From Zeus faber (lineage: Eukaryota; Chordata; Actinopteri; Zeiformes; Zeidae): 64,000 bases of DNA. Where the stretch lies: contig OY482847.1 in NCBI GenBank assembly GCA_960531495.1, forward strand, positions 30,025,156-30,089,155, given 5' to 3'. Made by a program: the position numbers and the translations under genes. Below the pieces are notes generated by a model. The model did no database searches and had not been told where the DNA came from. It saw nothing but the letters and a program-made list of their open reading frames with translations. Numbering within the stretch: the stretch's first letter is position 1; each line of letters starts with the position of its first letter. Below are positions 23,209 through 34,859 of this stretch, one piece after another.

Positions 23209-23260
23209 TTCTTTTATTGTAAATCAAATTGTTTTATTTAAAAAATTATAAAGCACTGTG

Positions 23261-24771
23261 TAATCACACTCAACCAAAAAAAGGTGAATTTACCAACCCC
23301 AAAGGAGACCAATAGCTCCCCACTTATGAAAGCAACTTCACTTGTTCATGATCTGATACATCTGATCATACTCATTTATCTTAAATTATCAAAATGTACA
23401 TCAATGTTCACTCTTAAAACAATTAAGGTAAACCATACTCAGATAATGAAACCAATATTCACAGCACTCAACCGTATTCAAATCAAATCAGCTTTTCCGC
23501 ATGTGATCAATCAAATCAATGATACTCCATTAATTAGGTGAATGCCTTAATTAGTCAGTCTGTTGCCAAGTCGCCACACATTCCAAGAGACCTCAGATGC
23601 CTTATTATTATACATATTATTATTATTAGTAGTAGTTGCCTAGTTGTTGTTTTAATTATTATTAGGCTTTTATTATTATAACATGAGCCCCTTTACACAC
23701 CCTTTACACTGCCAGGAGTGTTGTTCCTTTATTTCCTCGCCGTTCTGTGTAAAAGTTATGAACACGGAATGGGCGGGCATTCCACATCCCGCATTCCCGC
23801 CTCTGAGCAGAGGTAGTCGCAGAGCTGAAACGAGGCCGGAAATGTCTGTGTGAAAGGCACAGCCAGCATTGCCGGGATAGGGGTGGGACATTTTGATGAC
23901 CAGGTTTTTCATTGGTCGGTTGGTTGCCGGGGGAAAAAAACAAAACATGAGCTGCGCCTTGTCAAAATTAACCTTTAAACCTATTAGGTCTGCAGATATT
24001 CCTCTATAATCCCATTCAAATTTGTATTCTTTACTATTTTTAATATTCAAATATATTTCGATTTTTAACACTCAAATATAGAACTGTGTGATGGTTGGGG
24101 GGGGGGGCCATGGAGCATGAAGACGGAGTGGGCATTAGATGACTGTTCTGGATACGGTACGGTGCGCTCTGGTGTCGGCTCCGCTGTCAGCAAGTCTGCC
24201 TGCCCTCACCCGAGGCTACAGTGTTTATTATATCAAATTATTTAAATCTTTTTTTATCATTTTACATAATACGTTTATTAAATCAGTGTGATTCTCCTCA
24301 ACCCTGTTAAACTTCACACGAAGGGCCGATGCAGTTGTGTTGTCAACGCGCGATTGTTGCAGGGAGAAGTATTGTCAGCTTTGTTTTGGGGGGATCGTGT
24401 GTTGTTTAAGAATACATTAAACTATATATGTACATTTATAGGAAAGGTAGATTGTTCTGTTCGTACAAAAAATTAACAACTGGCGATTATGACACGTTTT
24501 TTTGTGTGTGTGTCGGTGAGCGTCGGGCCAATCGCCCGATTATGATATAACCGGCCCAGCCCTAGGAGGGTGCACTTCCTACTGAACAGAATGACTGTTT
24601 GTGTTTGATAACTACATGGCCTTGGTAGATCCAAGTGGAAGTGTCCTGAAGACTAGTAACATGGATTAAATAGCTGTTGAATTTATTTTTAAATTGTTAT
24701 TACCAATGTGAACATACATCCAAAGGAAATAATTTTGCTTTCAATCCCAACCTTTACCATTTAATAACCAA
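23261..24771. other. Mixed sequence, probable transposon debris, no gene
   Basis: AT-rich to about 23690, then a G+C-richer part. A segment ending GGCCCAGCCCTAG near 24565 looks like a hAT-type terminus, but I could not pair it securely with a left end. A run of G occurs at about 24099-24107. Confidence 0.35.
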
Positions 24772-25680
24772 TAGGGGCGTGCATCTCTCCCTTATAAGAT
24801 GACGATAAGTATCTTGATACTGTACATGGGCTAGGATACGATTCAGGGGCGATACATTTTAATACGGATATTATTATGTATATATATCTGACATTTTAAT
24901 TGTATTATTTTCATTCTCCTTTTTTCCGGACTGTTAAGCTTTTTATTTTTTAATGCTAATGGTCTGTACTGAAGTGCACCAAACCTCACCAGAAGAAATT
25001 CCAAGTACATGTAAATGTACCTGGCAAAATGAAACCAATTGGGATGCTGATTCTCAAAGTGGCCTTGCTTACCTTCAAATAGATATTTCATAAGACCAGG
25101 GAATCCCAAGTATTTTTGTTACTTTATGGCATTTAGATATAATAATATCTTATATATTGTGATTCTGATGTAGTATATTCAATATAATATTATAATAAAT
25201 GTAATACCTTGTACGTTGGTTACAGCGGTCGGTTCACAAGTGGAATGTGTGAGTGTGAGTGTGTGTGTGTGTGTGAGGCAAGATGGCGTCAAGGAGAGAG
25301 AGAGCGAGGGAGAAGTGGTCAGTTGTCGGTTCAACGGCGTGAAAGTAACATGACTTGTAAGCCCACTGCTCCTAGGTACGTCAGTTACTAGGATGGTAAA
25401 ATGCAGAGAAATGCATTTTGTTGCCTCAGTACTGTGCAATGACGATTAGTTGAATCTAATCTAATAAAATGTTAGATCAGTGCGTCTTCCGCAGCAGCTT
25501 AGTTTATACTAAAGTAGAATTAGCAGCATCGCTTCAGTCAACATCTTCGCAACTTTAGAATCAGGCCATCGACCGGTTCATGGTACAATAAGATTGATCC
25601 AGGGGTCTGAGAATCACTGTTGTCGCATCTTTTATGTTAAAACGGTTCATGATTCGTATTGGTGAATCGTAGCACCCCTA
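24772..25680. mobile_element. hAT-type MITE with 8-bp target duplication
   Basis: The left end is TAGGGGCGTGCATC and the right end GTAGCACCCCTA, imperfect inverted termini. The flanks ATAACCAA (24764-24771) and ATAACCCA (25681-25688) form an 8-bp duplication with one mismatch, as expected for hAT. The 909-bp interior has GATACGATTC-type sub-terminal motifs similar in style to those in 5841-7237, and no transposase. A short GT/GAGT tract lies near 25246-25275. Confidence 0.8.
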
Positions 25681-26029
25681 ATAACCCATACATTTTTTTA
25701 GGGCATCTTTTGTTGTCACCTGAAATGTATCTCATCTTATAAGCACAGAAGCATTTTGCTGGCTTATGGTTTTTATTCAGATTTTCCTTTTTCCAGACCC
25801 TCTCCACAGGGAACTGGACTGAGCCTATCGTATCTTTTGGCAGTAGTATCTTTGATAGTCGCCTTTGAACATATTCTCATCAAACTTCGATTTGACAAGA
25901 ATGTGGCTCATGTTCATGATTGGAACATAAGAATGCTTCAAATGATAAGATTCTCTTGGCAGTTGAGCACAGCCTCCGACGCCCACATCCTGTTTCACTG
26001 GGGCCTTGGATTGCTTCAAACAGGAACCC

Positions 26030-26060
<31 letters not shown>

Positions 26061-27162
26061 CTGATGTACGCTAGTAATAGCCGGATGTAGTCTGGTTGCT
26101 TCAATCTCCTTTCGCCTGCATCAAAAAAGCACATCATAATGCTTGTTGATGCACTATGGCGACTTCAGATTTGCCAATATCGCATCTACAAATAGCTGCA
26201 AATAGACACGTGATGCACATGACTGATTCTCAAAGGCTCATGTAGATTTTCTGCACATTTGGAGAAATTAAGGGATTGGAAATAGTTTTGGGGTTTTACA
26301 TGGTGGATAATAATGTGTATCTGAAGGGGGTTTTCATACCAACTGCATTATGATCTAAATGAAATATATCAGAACCCAATTTTTTTTCTGTCTTTGCCAG
26401 CCTGATTCTCTGCACAGAAGACGAGGCCATCTGTTCAATAGAACACACTGTTCTTCGGCTCATTGTGACATTGTGAGAAAACAAACACTGCAAAGGTGTA
26501 AAATTAATCAAACAAAGTTTGATTTTGTGGTTATATTGGATCATGCCCCAGAATGAAAACAAAGCAAAACATCTGTCTTTAAAGAAACATCTTGTTCAAT
26601 GTTTAAACATGAATACCTGGGTGATACGCGTCACCATTTCATGGGCGCTCTTCCTTTGGCATTTTTGTAAGACAAACTCAAATTACAAGAAGGAACAAAT
26701 CCCTAACATGCATTTAGTATTCCTTTCTTTTGAACGACGTTTTCAGGAGTTGTTCAAAATGTAGAGAAAAACGTCCATAACAAAGACGAGAGTCCCAAAC
26801 AAGAAGATCACGTTAGCAGAATGACTAGAAAAAACGATGGCAAAAAGAAACGACTGCCAGCGTCTACTGTGCAGTAAAAATATATAGATATTAAAGATTT
26901 TAGATGATAGTCGATATATGCCACAAATATACAGCCTCAGAAATATTCACCTCTATGGCCCAGTCTGGAGGAAAACAACTCATTGTGAACTTCCCACCCC
27001 ATGCAGAGCAGTTATTGGACCCAAGGACTCCCATGAGACAGCTGCCCATGCCATTACAGATCCCTGGTTATTTTGAACAGTTGGTAAAATACATTGTAGG
27101 CATGGTTTGTCTTTCTGCAAACATAAACCTGTCCGGATTTAGGGTTAGGATTCCAGAATCAT
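25681..27162. other. Non-coding with a (TA)n tract; no gene
   Basis: (TA)n at about 26030-26053. The plus-strand frame 26904-27164 includes ANINLSGF and is moderately protein-like but matches nothing I know. No splice context is evident. Confidence 0.35.
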
Positions 27163-27560
27163 AATGCTCACATACACACTGCAAAACAAATTCAAGAGTG
27201 GTTTCATGAACCCCAGGATGCACTCAATCACCAACCATGGCCTCCACAATCACCTGATCTCAACATCAATGAACCTCTATAGGAAGTTCTGTAGCAAAAA
27301 GTGTGGACTTCCTCCTCCTTCATCCCTCAAAGAACTGGATGATTTTCTTCTTGGGGAATGGTGCAATATCCCACTACACACAGTTCAGGACTTGAAAGCA
27401 TTTCAAGAAGGATTGCAGCAGTTCTGAAGGCAAACAGTGGCCCTACTCCTTATTATGTCCTTGAAGTCATTGTAAAAATCTCTTGTGAAGAATTGCAATG
27501 ACAGATCCATGTTTGAACAAAGTCATTGGAACCTTTAAGCGCACCTTTGAGCCATATGTC
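27163..27560 (+). pseudogene. Tc1-like transposase C-terminal relic
   Basis: Reading through the plus strand gives, with frame changes, a His-Thr-Ala-Lys-Gln start, then PWPPQSPDLNINEPL (27236-27280), which is the SPDLNxxE signature holding the last catalytic acidic residue of Tc1 transposases, then ELDDFLLGEWCNIPLHTVQD, and VALLLIMSLKS after a stop. The first two thirds of the enzyme, including the DNA-binding domains, are absent. It is unrelated in position to the other Tc1 pieces in the window. Confidence 0.8.
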
Positions 27561-27982
27561 ATATGTAAGGTCTGGGAAGGCACCAAAAAACAACAAAAAA
27601 CAATAATTTAATCTCATATGAACATTATGCTGTCTTGTACATACAGCGCTAGTATCCTGTAGGAGTTATTATCTTGTGTGTTGACAGCCAATTTCTATGT
27701 TCACTTCATATCGGGGGTTCTGAGAGTGTTGTTCTTTCTCTGGAAATTCAATTTCAAAATAATTAATACATATAAAGCATCCATATGGTAATGCTCATTT
27801 TGCATGCATCTTCTGGCTTCTGTTAGCTAGTTTTAACTCCATCACAGATATGCCAATTTCATCAGTCTCTTGTTTCTATCTCAGCCTAACAATCTGTTTC
27901 TTTATCCGCCTTCACATCTGCTCGTGTAGAACTGTCATTCATTGTTAATTATAACAGGTTTTGAGATATGAAATTGTGTAAC
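27561..27982. other. Non-coding, no gene seen
   Basis: AT-rich anonymous sequence between the Tc1 relic and the Gypsy element. Confidence 0.4.
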
Positions 27983-28336
27983 TGTGGGAGTCTCTACCCA
28001 CAGGTATGGGTTTAAGGAGGGAGACGGGGTCTGTCTGGCAGTGGGGCGCCGATATAGTGTAAGTTTCATTAATAATCATAAATAAAAAGGCTCACTGGCA
28101 AAGCTAGGAACATAAAATAAAAGGAGTAATCAGTGTCTGTTTGTCCTCGGTCAGGGTCTGGCCCACAGCCATTTCCGCATCCTGCAGCATGTGATTCCCG
28201 CTACAAGACAAAACAAACACTTAAGAAAACTCTACCAGCCCGGTCCGACCTGTACTCGACCCGGTAAAGCTGTGCCGTGGCAGGAAGAAGCCAGCACTGT
28301 CAAACTGTGGCTTAATCACGCCCCCTCGTCTGCCAC
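27983..28336 (-). repeat. 3' LTR of Gypsy element (family V)
   Basis: On the minus strand the LTR runs from TGTGGCAGACGAGGGGGCG (28336 downwards) to ACTCCCACAG (near 27983), with TGTGG/CCACA inverted ends. It shares GGGCGTG-TTAAGCCAC, GGCTTCTTCC, TTATTTTATGTTCC and GCCAGYGAGCC with the 5' LTR. Related solo copies lie at 45881-46191 and 50479-50830. Confidence 0.75.
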
Positions 28337-28737
28337 ATACCCTCACCACCAAAGTTAGGCCGGAGAGCTGTCCGGGTGCCAAGTAAGAAAAGTTAGGAGT
28401 ACACAGCCCTGGCTTCCCACAGAGAGCTGATTTCACTTTATCAAATGCCAGCTGGCACTTCTACTTTTTTTCGTCTTGGGACTCGAACAGGTCTCGACCG
28501 CAGCAGTTTTATCCTTCTATGCTCAGACCAGTCCTGCTCCCAAGTGGTATCACAGATACCGTACCTCTCTCCGCCCAATCATTTACTTGTAAACTCCTCT
28601 ATCAACCCTGTGTCCAACATGGCAACTTTGCGTTTATGTTTGGGCAGGCGGTATGGCCGGGAGTTTACTTTCACCACCGGTGTCGTCTCCACACGGTGGT
28701 GAATGAGAGACGTGCGGCACGGCAGGGGGAGAAGACA

Positions 28738-29830
28738 TCAGAAAATGATCGTTGTAATGCAGCCACGTCCCACGCTCTGGCCGGACGAGAGAAGATTACT
28801 GGAAAGGGCCAGGGTGGGATCGGTCATTTTTTGAACCTCCAGACCCCCCTCGATTACCGTGGTGGCCAGAGACATGGACACCTGCTCCTTCCACTCCTTT
28901 AGGAGGAAAAGCTGACAAATCTGAGTCGCCCCACACCTGTCCGAGCACTCAACCTCATAATCGACCTCCCCAACCCACCGTGTTTCCACGTAGGGCCCTT
29001 GCCACTTCGAAAGTTATTTAGTGCTGGACGTGGGGAGCAATACTAACACCTCATCTTCAAGTGCATATTGCCTGAGCCAAGCTCCTCTGTCGTATAAATA
29101 GCGCTGATGTTCCTGAGCCTGGAGCAAATTCTCCCGGGACGAGTGTCCCAGCGCATGTAGCTTTGCTCAAAGGTCGATAACATACTGAACTTTGTTTTTA
29201 CTTGTGCTTGGCCCTTCCTCAAAGTTTTCCTCCCACACGGCAAACAACAGAGGGTCCAACCACTTGTCCCAATTACGGCTATAGTCGTGCAGAAACTTAC
29301 CAACCGTATTGTTCAGCGTCTTATTGAACCGCTCCAACAGGGCATTACATTACATTACATTTAGTCATTTAGCAGACGCTTTTATACAAAGCGACTTACA
29401 ATTGTTCAAACACCGACGGGCGCAGCCATCAGGAGCAATTAGGGGTTAAGTGTCTTGCTCAAGGACACTACAGCATGCTAGCAGGAGGAGCCTGGGATCC
29501 AACCAGCAACCTTAGATCACTAGACCACCAGCTCTACCGCCTAAGCTACCATCCCCAACATCAGGGGTGGTACATGCTGGTCCGAATTGAGCGGACGCCC
29601 AACAGCCCATAAAGTTCCCAAAGTGTACGTGGCATAAAATAGGTGCCCTGGTCGGTCAGGTTTTCGGAATTTTTGAATCAGAATCCTGACTCAGGAGTTG
29701 ACCTGAAACAGTGGCTGCTCAACACTGCACAATAATGTGCAATGGCACTGCATTGGGGTGCCTGGTTCCATAGTCAACTAGGACCATCACAAAACGATAA
29801 TTGCGGTCCAACGGCCTGATGAGATCCATA
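28738..29830 (-). pseudogene. Gypsy integrase relic interrupted by a SINE
   Basis: In coding order on the minus strand: GMDLIRPLDRNYRFVMVLVD near 29830-29740 (start of the DDE core with the first Asp), DQGTYFMPRTLWELYGLLG near 29670-29600 (second Asp region), a gap filled by the SINE, then LLERFNKTLNNTVGKF from 29343 down (the catalytic Glu region), and finally ETRWVGEVDYEVEC with LLKEWKE near 28989-28850 (C-terminal SH3-like part). Several frame changes are needed. The enzyme would insert the element's cDNA; it is inactive here. Confidence 0.8.
29343..29558 (-). mobile_element. tRNA-derived SINE
   Basis: Read on the minus strand, it starts with an A-box-like TAGCTTAGGCGGTAGAGC (29531-29548), a B-box-like GGTTGGATCCC (29494-29504), a body with CCTTGAGCAAGACACTTAAC, and a 3' part ending in repeats of AATGT. 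The A/B boxes are RNA polymerase III promoter elements. This is a very common teleost repeat. It sits inside the integrase relic, so it is younger than the Gypsy insertion. Confidence 0.8.
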
Positions 29831-29837
29831 CCGGTAA

Positions 29838-29873
29838 GCACGGCAAGCACGGCAAGCACGGCAAGCACGGCAG
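29838..29873. repeat. 9-bp tandem repeat (GCAAGCACG)
   Basis: Four copies of a 9-bp unit, which translate as repeated Ala-Val-Leu on the minus strand just before the integrase start. A small local expansion in the Gypsy interior. Confidence 0.85.
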
Positions 29874-30289
29874 AGCCCCGGCCGTTCCCCTCCCAGGCGC
29901 CAGGACAGGCTGGGGACCTGACAAATCCCTGGACCTTCTCCTCCAGGACGAGCTGGGGACCTGGAGAAGCCCGTGTGGGTCCTGGGGCAGGACACGGTGC
30001 TGGTCCTCTGGCCGGCTCTAGGTCCTGCCTCCTGGAGACTGTGGTGGCGCCGGGCCCTTGCAAGCAGTTCAGGCAGGGACTGATCCAGTCCTCTCGAGAT
30101 GGAGGAGAGAGATACCCCACGTGAGGGGCCGTGAAGTATATGGCCCACGGCGGGTCCACCCTGTCCTCCTGGGAGCTTACTCTGGTGATGACGTGATCCA
30201 GCTGGCAGCGGAGGAAGTCATACTCATCCTCCAGCTTGGCGAGGTGCAGCCAGCAGATTGGCTATTGGGCGCCCTTCATCCGGTGTCTT

Positions 30290-30576
30290 GTCCCTCCATG
30301 ATGTGAGTTTTATTAATAATCAAAAAAAGGCTCGCTGGCAAAACCGGGAACATAAAATAAATGACTAATCAGTTTCTCAGTGAATTAGGAGTGTCTCCCC
30401 TCGGTCGCAGTCTGTTCCACAGGCGTTTCCGCGTCCTACACCCCACGACTCCCACTTAAAGAGAAAACAGCACATAAGAAAACATTCCCAGCCAGGTCTG
30501 ACCAAGCTGTTGATGGGAAGAAGCCAGCACCGTCACCTGCAGACCGTGGCTTAACCACGCCCCCTGGTCTGCAACA
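30290..30576 (-). repeat. 5' LTR of the Gypsy element
   Basis: Related to 27983-28336 as described there. The low-coordinate (U5) end is shorter than in the 3' LTR, so part of U5 is replaced or deleted. The AATAAT/AATAAA-type signal lies near 30310. Confidence 0.7.
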
Positions 30577-32079
30577 GTATCAAACTTCACCTGTCTATCT
30601 GTTTTGCATGTAAATGTATTATCAAAATACTGAAAAGAAATTACATTTGGGGTTATAATCATGTCTTGGCGGTACCTTAATATTATTTGTCACTATCTTT
30701 GTGATGTTTGCCAGCAAAACAACTCACATCACTTTCTAACATCAAAAATAATTGATGTTCAAAAGGTTGAGACTGGCATTTCTACCTGCATTTCATTTTT
30801 TACAGAGTTTGTCCAAGTTTAGCTTACATCGATCGATGATCTGTCTTTCGGATCCTGTCGAAGTCATACGGATATTTCCCATATTTACATAAAGCCAATC
30901 AGATTAAAGAATCACAGTTGTAAGCCACGCCCACATCCATATGCAAAGCCCACCCACTGAGCTGAGCTACATGAACATTTTCAGCTCTGTGTGCTGGTGC
31001 ATATGGAAGTAATACCGTGACATAATTCACAATTTATATAATATAATGAATACAAATGGGGAAAAAAAAGAATTCATATCACAATCTGGACAACTTTATT
31101 AAGATATTCAAACAGGTTTTTTTATCTGTCACTCAAAGGTCAACTGAATATTAATAATGTGAGACCACTCCCCCTTGGTTCTTGGGCTGATTGAGAGTCA
31201 TTATGGATAAATCTATAGAAAACATACTATGTGTTCAAGGCTCCTGTCTGTTCTTAAATATCCTCATATGGTGCTGGTTGTAATATCAATCATCAATATG
31301 AATCATCTGGTAAACGTTGAGCTTAATCACTAGCCGTCGAATGAGCTGTGTTCGCTAGAGTTTCTCATGGATGAGCACATACCTAAGACCCTAATCTTTC
31401 AGTTACACTGAATGCTGTGTATTTTTCTGACATGCCCCATTTTTTTTTTAAATATTCTGGCCTTTTTAAAGCAGACCAGAGAAAGCATTGACTTATTTTG
31501 AAAATAAAATGTTCGCTGTTATCTGGATGTTGTGACTCGCATTTCTCATACCTCGCACAGTCATGAATAAAGCAAATTTGAGACAGGATTTGAGATATTC
31601 CCCATTTTTAGAGGTCACACACATTGATAAAGTTGGACAAATAGACAAAAATAGGCAGAAATCAATGTTTTTCCTTCAACATCCTGGGTGTGCTCTCTCA
31701 GCCCACAGAGCACCGTGTGTGGACTCTTCATACATTTAGAGCGACACAACATTTTGTGAGGGTTCAGATGGTTACACTGGGGATCAGGTTGACTGGTTAA
31801 ATGGCTAAAGTGTCTAAAAAGGACACTTTACTTTAGGTATAGACTACATAATGGGTATTGTTAAAATAACTGAATAATTTGTATTATTAACAGTACAGTT
31901 AGAACAGTACATACAGATTAGTGAATTAAAAATGGTTCAAAATGGTATTTGTTGACATTTGACATTTTTTCCATCCCTCACATATAACATTTGGGCAGTC
32001 TGTAAAACTCAGATACACACAAACAGACTATGCAAGATTCCGTTTGTACACAATCAACAGTTTTTCCCCCTGTAGAAGG
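30577..32079. other. Non-coding, no gene seen
   Basis: AT-rich sequence without repeats I can place. No convincing open frame exceeds about 60 codons. Confidence 0.4.
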
Positions 32080-32215
32080 TTCAAGTTCAAGTTCAAGTTC
32101 AAGTTCAAGAGATTATTTGTCACATACATACACATACGGTCGTACATATATGCAGTGAAATGTCATGACACCCGGTGATTACGCACAATAAGCTCTATAA
32201 GCTCGAAAAATACGA
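32080..32215 (-). repeat. LINE/SINE 3' tail with (GTTCAA)n
   Basis: Five copies of GTTCAA at about 32080-32108 are followed by GATTATTTGTCACATACATA. Read on the minus strand this is a TGACAAATAATC end followed by a (TTGAAC)n tail, the usual 3' end of fish L2/CR1-type LINEs and the SINEs that borrow their tails. Confidence 0.6.
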
Positions 32216-32690
32216 AAAATTCTCAAATGTGGTGCCATCGTAACCGCATTCATCAGTTGACCACAAATGATTTGACCTGGTCAGCCATTTTGAATATCAG
32301 AATATCAAATGTATCTCGTTAAAACCACTTGGTATTGGTCATTCAAATCCTGTTTTTACGGTTGAGAATGATCAAGGTCATGGTACAAGCAGAGCTGATT
32401 TACATTTTGAATAAGTTGAAAGCAGAATGATTACCTAATGCAACTGCCAAGATTGGCTGGAGAACCAATAACTTGTGCTCAAACCCCATTGGCTCAGAGA
32501 ACTAGGGGCCTCTGGAGGGTGGCTCCACCCACTGAAACCGCACATTTTCAGACGGGGTGGATTGGACGCACGTTAGAATGGCTAGAATGCATATTCGGAG
32601 TGGTATTTTCAGCAAAAACTTCAAAAACATGTTTTGAGGACCTTAGAGAACTATATCAACTTGTGTAAAAGGAGCATAATAGGTCCCCAT
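32216..32690 (-). repeat. Dispersed repeat family R1, copy 2
   Basis: The inverse of the copy at 11935-12335, and the most complete one. On the minus strand it begins GGGGACCTATTATGCTCC (32690 end) and includes CATTCTAACGTGCGTCCAA and AGTGGGTGGAGCCACC. The region between 32460 and 32540 is clearly an R1 core. The open frame 32438-32668 crossing it is not a protein gene. Confidence 0.7.
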
Positions 32691-32693
32691 TAA

Positions 32694-32870
32694 AGGATCT
32701 GCTGCTAACATCTTGGTGCCAGATACCACAGGACACCTTCAGAGGTCTTGTGGAGTCCATGCCTCCACCGCTCAGAGCTGTTTTGGCGGCACGGGGTGGA
32801 GCTACACAATATTAGGCAGGTGGTTTTAATGTTGTGGCCGATCGGTGTATACTGTACAGTCAATATATGT
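32694..32870 (+). mobile_element. Tc1-like transposon 3' end
   Basis: The sequence GGATCTGCTGCTAACATCTT ... CACAGGACACCTTCAGAGGT ... GTTGTGGCCGATCGGTGTAT is the 3' end (transposase C-terminal codons, UTR and inverted terminus) of a Tc1-like family. A related terminus ends the relic at 44141-44645. The 5' part is absent. Confidence 0.75.
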
Positions 32871-34859
32871 ACATGTTTACACAGGCGCTGCAATTTGCTG
32901 CAAATCTAATTACACTCCTATAAGATGTACTCAAACAACCTTCTGCATAACGACGCCAGATGAGATCTGGGACTAAACAAACACGTTCCACGGACTCCCT
33001 GGAGCACTTGCATGGCCTGATCCAGGGCTATAACCGTAAAGGGCGGAGCGGAAAAAAAAAAAAAAAAACAACAACCCATCCTTGTACTGGCAAGTGCGTT
33101 TGAACGTTTCTAACGTGTCGGCTGAGTGAATGAGTCGCAGGTAAACAAGTCTGGGAGGACACGAGGAGGGCATGGAGCGGGAATGGTTCAGAACGGACGG
33201 GAGAGCCGTTGACCGTAATCTGTGCTTAGCAGTGCGGCCCGCCATGTCGGGGAGCAAATAAATCTGCCGAGCAGCAGCAGATTCATAAAATCCCTCCGGT
33301 GGCTGTGTTCATTTATCTGCATTTGCCAGGACTTCCAGCTGCCAAAAGCAGGTGGCACACTTTGGCCAGAAAATTTACTGTCTTTAAAAATATCGGAGTC
33401 CCCGTTGCCTTAAAGGGACAGGAGGAGCAGAAGAGAGCGAGAGGGGCTGTCTTAGGGTGAAGGAGGGGTGGAGGTGATTGGGTTGCAGAGTATAGGGGGA
33501 TGTAGCACCCACACAAGATGCCTCATGGGGGTCGGGGGGAGGTTGGTGCCTGCCTGAAAAACTGTCTCATCCCCGAGATAAATTGCAATGAACTGCCCTC
33601 CTTTCTAATATCCTCCGCCCAAATTCAATTCCTAGATTGGTAGTTCATGCAGGGAGTAAAAGGCAGCGGCGGTTGCGGGGAGGGCAATAAAAGGGAGGAA
33701 GAAGGATCGCACATCAAGAAGATAAGAAATTATAGGTGGAAATAATCTACGGAGATATTGCCTCCTCCTTTCTGGCCTGTTGCAAATATGATCTGGCGAC
33801 AGAAGGAAATTAAAAGTCGCCGTGACACACCCTGTGGCAACAGGCACTGGATTGGGGCCACTACCAGTCGCTAACCAGTACAGATAGGCCATGGTTATGT
33901 CATATTACGTTCCCCCCCAGTCATTAATATTCCGAATGTACTTTGTCAAAAGAATTCCGAGACCAGTTTGGTCATATAAGATGACCAAGAATCTTTTAAA
34001 GAAAACCGAACTGTAACACAAAATGTGTATATTTTTGTGGTCTTGAGGTGAATATTTATGAATTCAAGGTCTTTTTCTTCTTGCACTGTCGGGAAAATAT
34101 GATCATGACAAGTGGTTCATTACCAAATAATGCACACCATAAGAAATCCTGTTGGTTTCCTACTCATGTTAGAAGATGCCAGGTGTGATTTAATGCCAGC
34201 CAAATCATTCACCTGCCTCCCCTCTCCCATTTGAAGAAGCAGTGAGCCTATCGTATCGCTGTAATTATTTTGAATTGCATCACTATTAACATACATTATA
34301 TTGACACTGTTTAAAATCAAAACCATGTTCGACTGTAAAACCTGTAGTTCTGTATCAAACCACACCGTGTTCACTCTTTGCGGTGGGAATTGTGCCGTCC
34401 GCCTCAAACGTCTCAGGGTGTGGGGCGTTACTCGATGGCCTCCTCGGACAACGGAAGCCATTATGCGGGAAACTACAGTGATTACACATCATTAGAGCAT
34501 GGTGCAATGCTGCTGACAGTATTTTTTGAAAGAGTAGGTCAGGGGGAAAACAAGTAGGAGAGAGAAAAAAAAAAAATGCAGGGTGGGCAGATTTGTCGGG
34601 TCTCGCAGCATCACGTCATGTCCACTCTGACACTCCTCCTGCGTGCTGCCGGAAATCTGCCTTCAAGGCAAAATCCAAACTTCAGAGGTTAGGCGAATCT
34701 CTGCGAAGTTGCTGCAAAAAAAAAAAAAAAAAAAGGGGGCCTCGTGGTGGGACGGATTCTAATGTTGTTCTTAACGTGCCGTAGGTCTTTAAGGCATTTA
34801 CACCTCCAGATTAGATCACTATATTCTGCAGAAAGTTTGCCCAGTAGAAGGGCAGAGAA
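32871..34859. other. Non-coding with possible conserved elements
   Basis: No gene is recognised. The block 33540-33900 is repeat-free, of balanced composition, and looks like vertebrate conserved non-coding DNA by texture only. A-runs occur near 33051-33068, 34566-34576 and 34716-34734. Confidence 0.35.

Larger units (their letters stand above)
20991..23260 (-). mobile_element. Internally deleted endogenous retrovirus-like element
   Basis: Groups the gag-like, pol and LTR parts above: gag relic, pro start fused to RNase H end, integrase, then LTR, all on the minus strand. Reverse transcriptase and any envelope are absent, and the 5' LTR was not found. This is an old, defective insertion. Confidence 0.55.
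27983..30576 (-). mobile_element. Gypsy-type LTR retrotransposon, deleted, with both LTRs
   Basis: Two LTRs flank a shortened interior coding only pol 3' parts. Flanking pentamers GTAAC (27978-27982) and GTATC (30577-30581) agree at four of five bases, consistent with the 5-bp duplication made by Gypsy integrases. The total of 2.6 kb is about half of an intact element: gag, protease, reverse transcriptase and RNase H were not found. A SINE interrupts the integrase. Confidence 0.75.

Noticed and set aside
23878..24565. Possible third hAT-type element (TAGGGGTGGG...GCCCAGCCCTAG)
   Set aside because: The ends pair poorly and the 8-bp flanks do not match, so it was not listed as an element.
25756..26064. 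102-codon plus frame with membrane-like residues
   Set aside because: Ends in a (TA)n translation and has overlapping frames on the other strand; no recognised domain or splice structure.
29719..30159. 146-codon minus frame and its 124-codon shadow
   Set aside because: Only the last part is Gypsy integrase; the rest is G+C-rich element interior and a 9-bp repeat.
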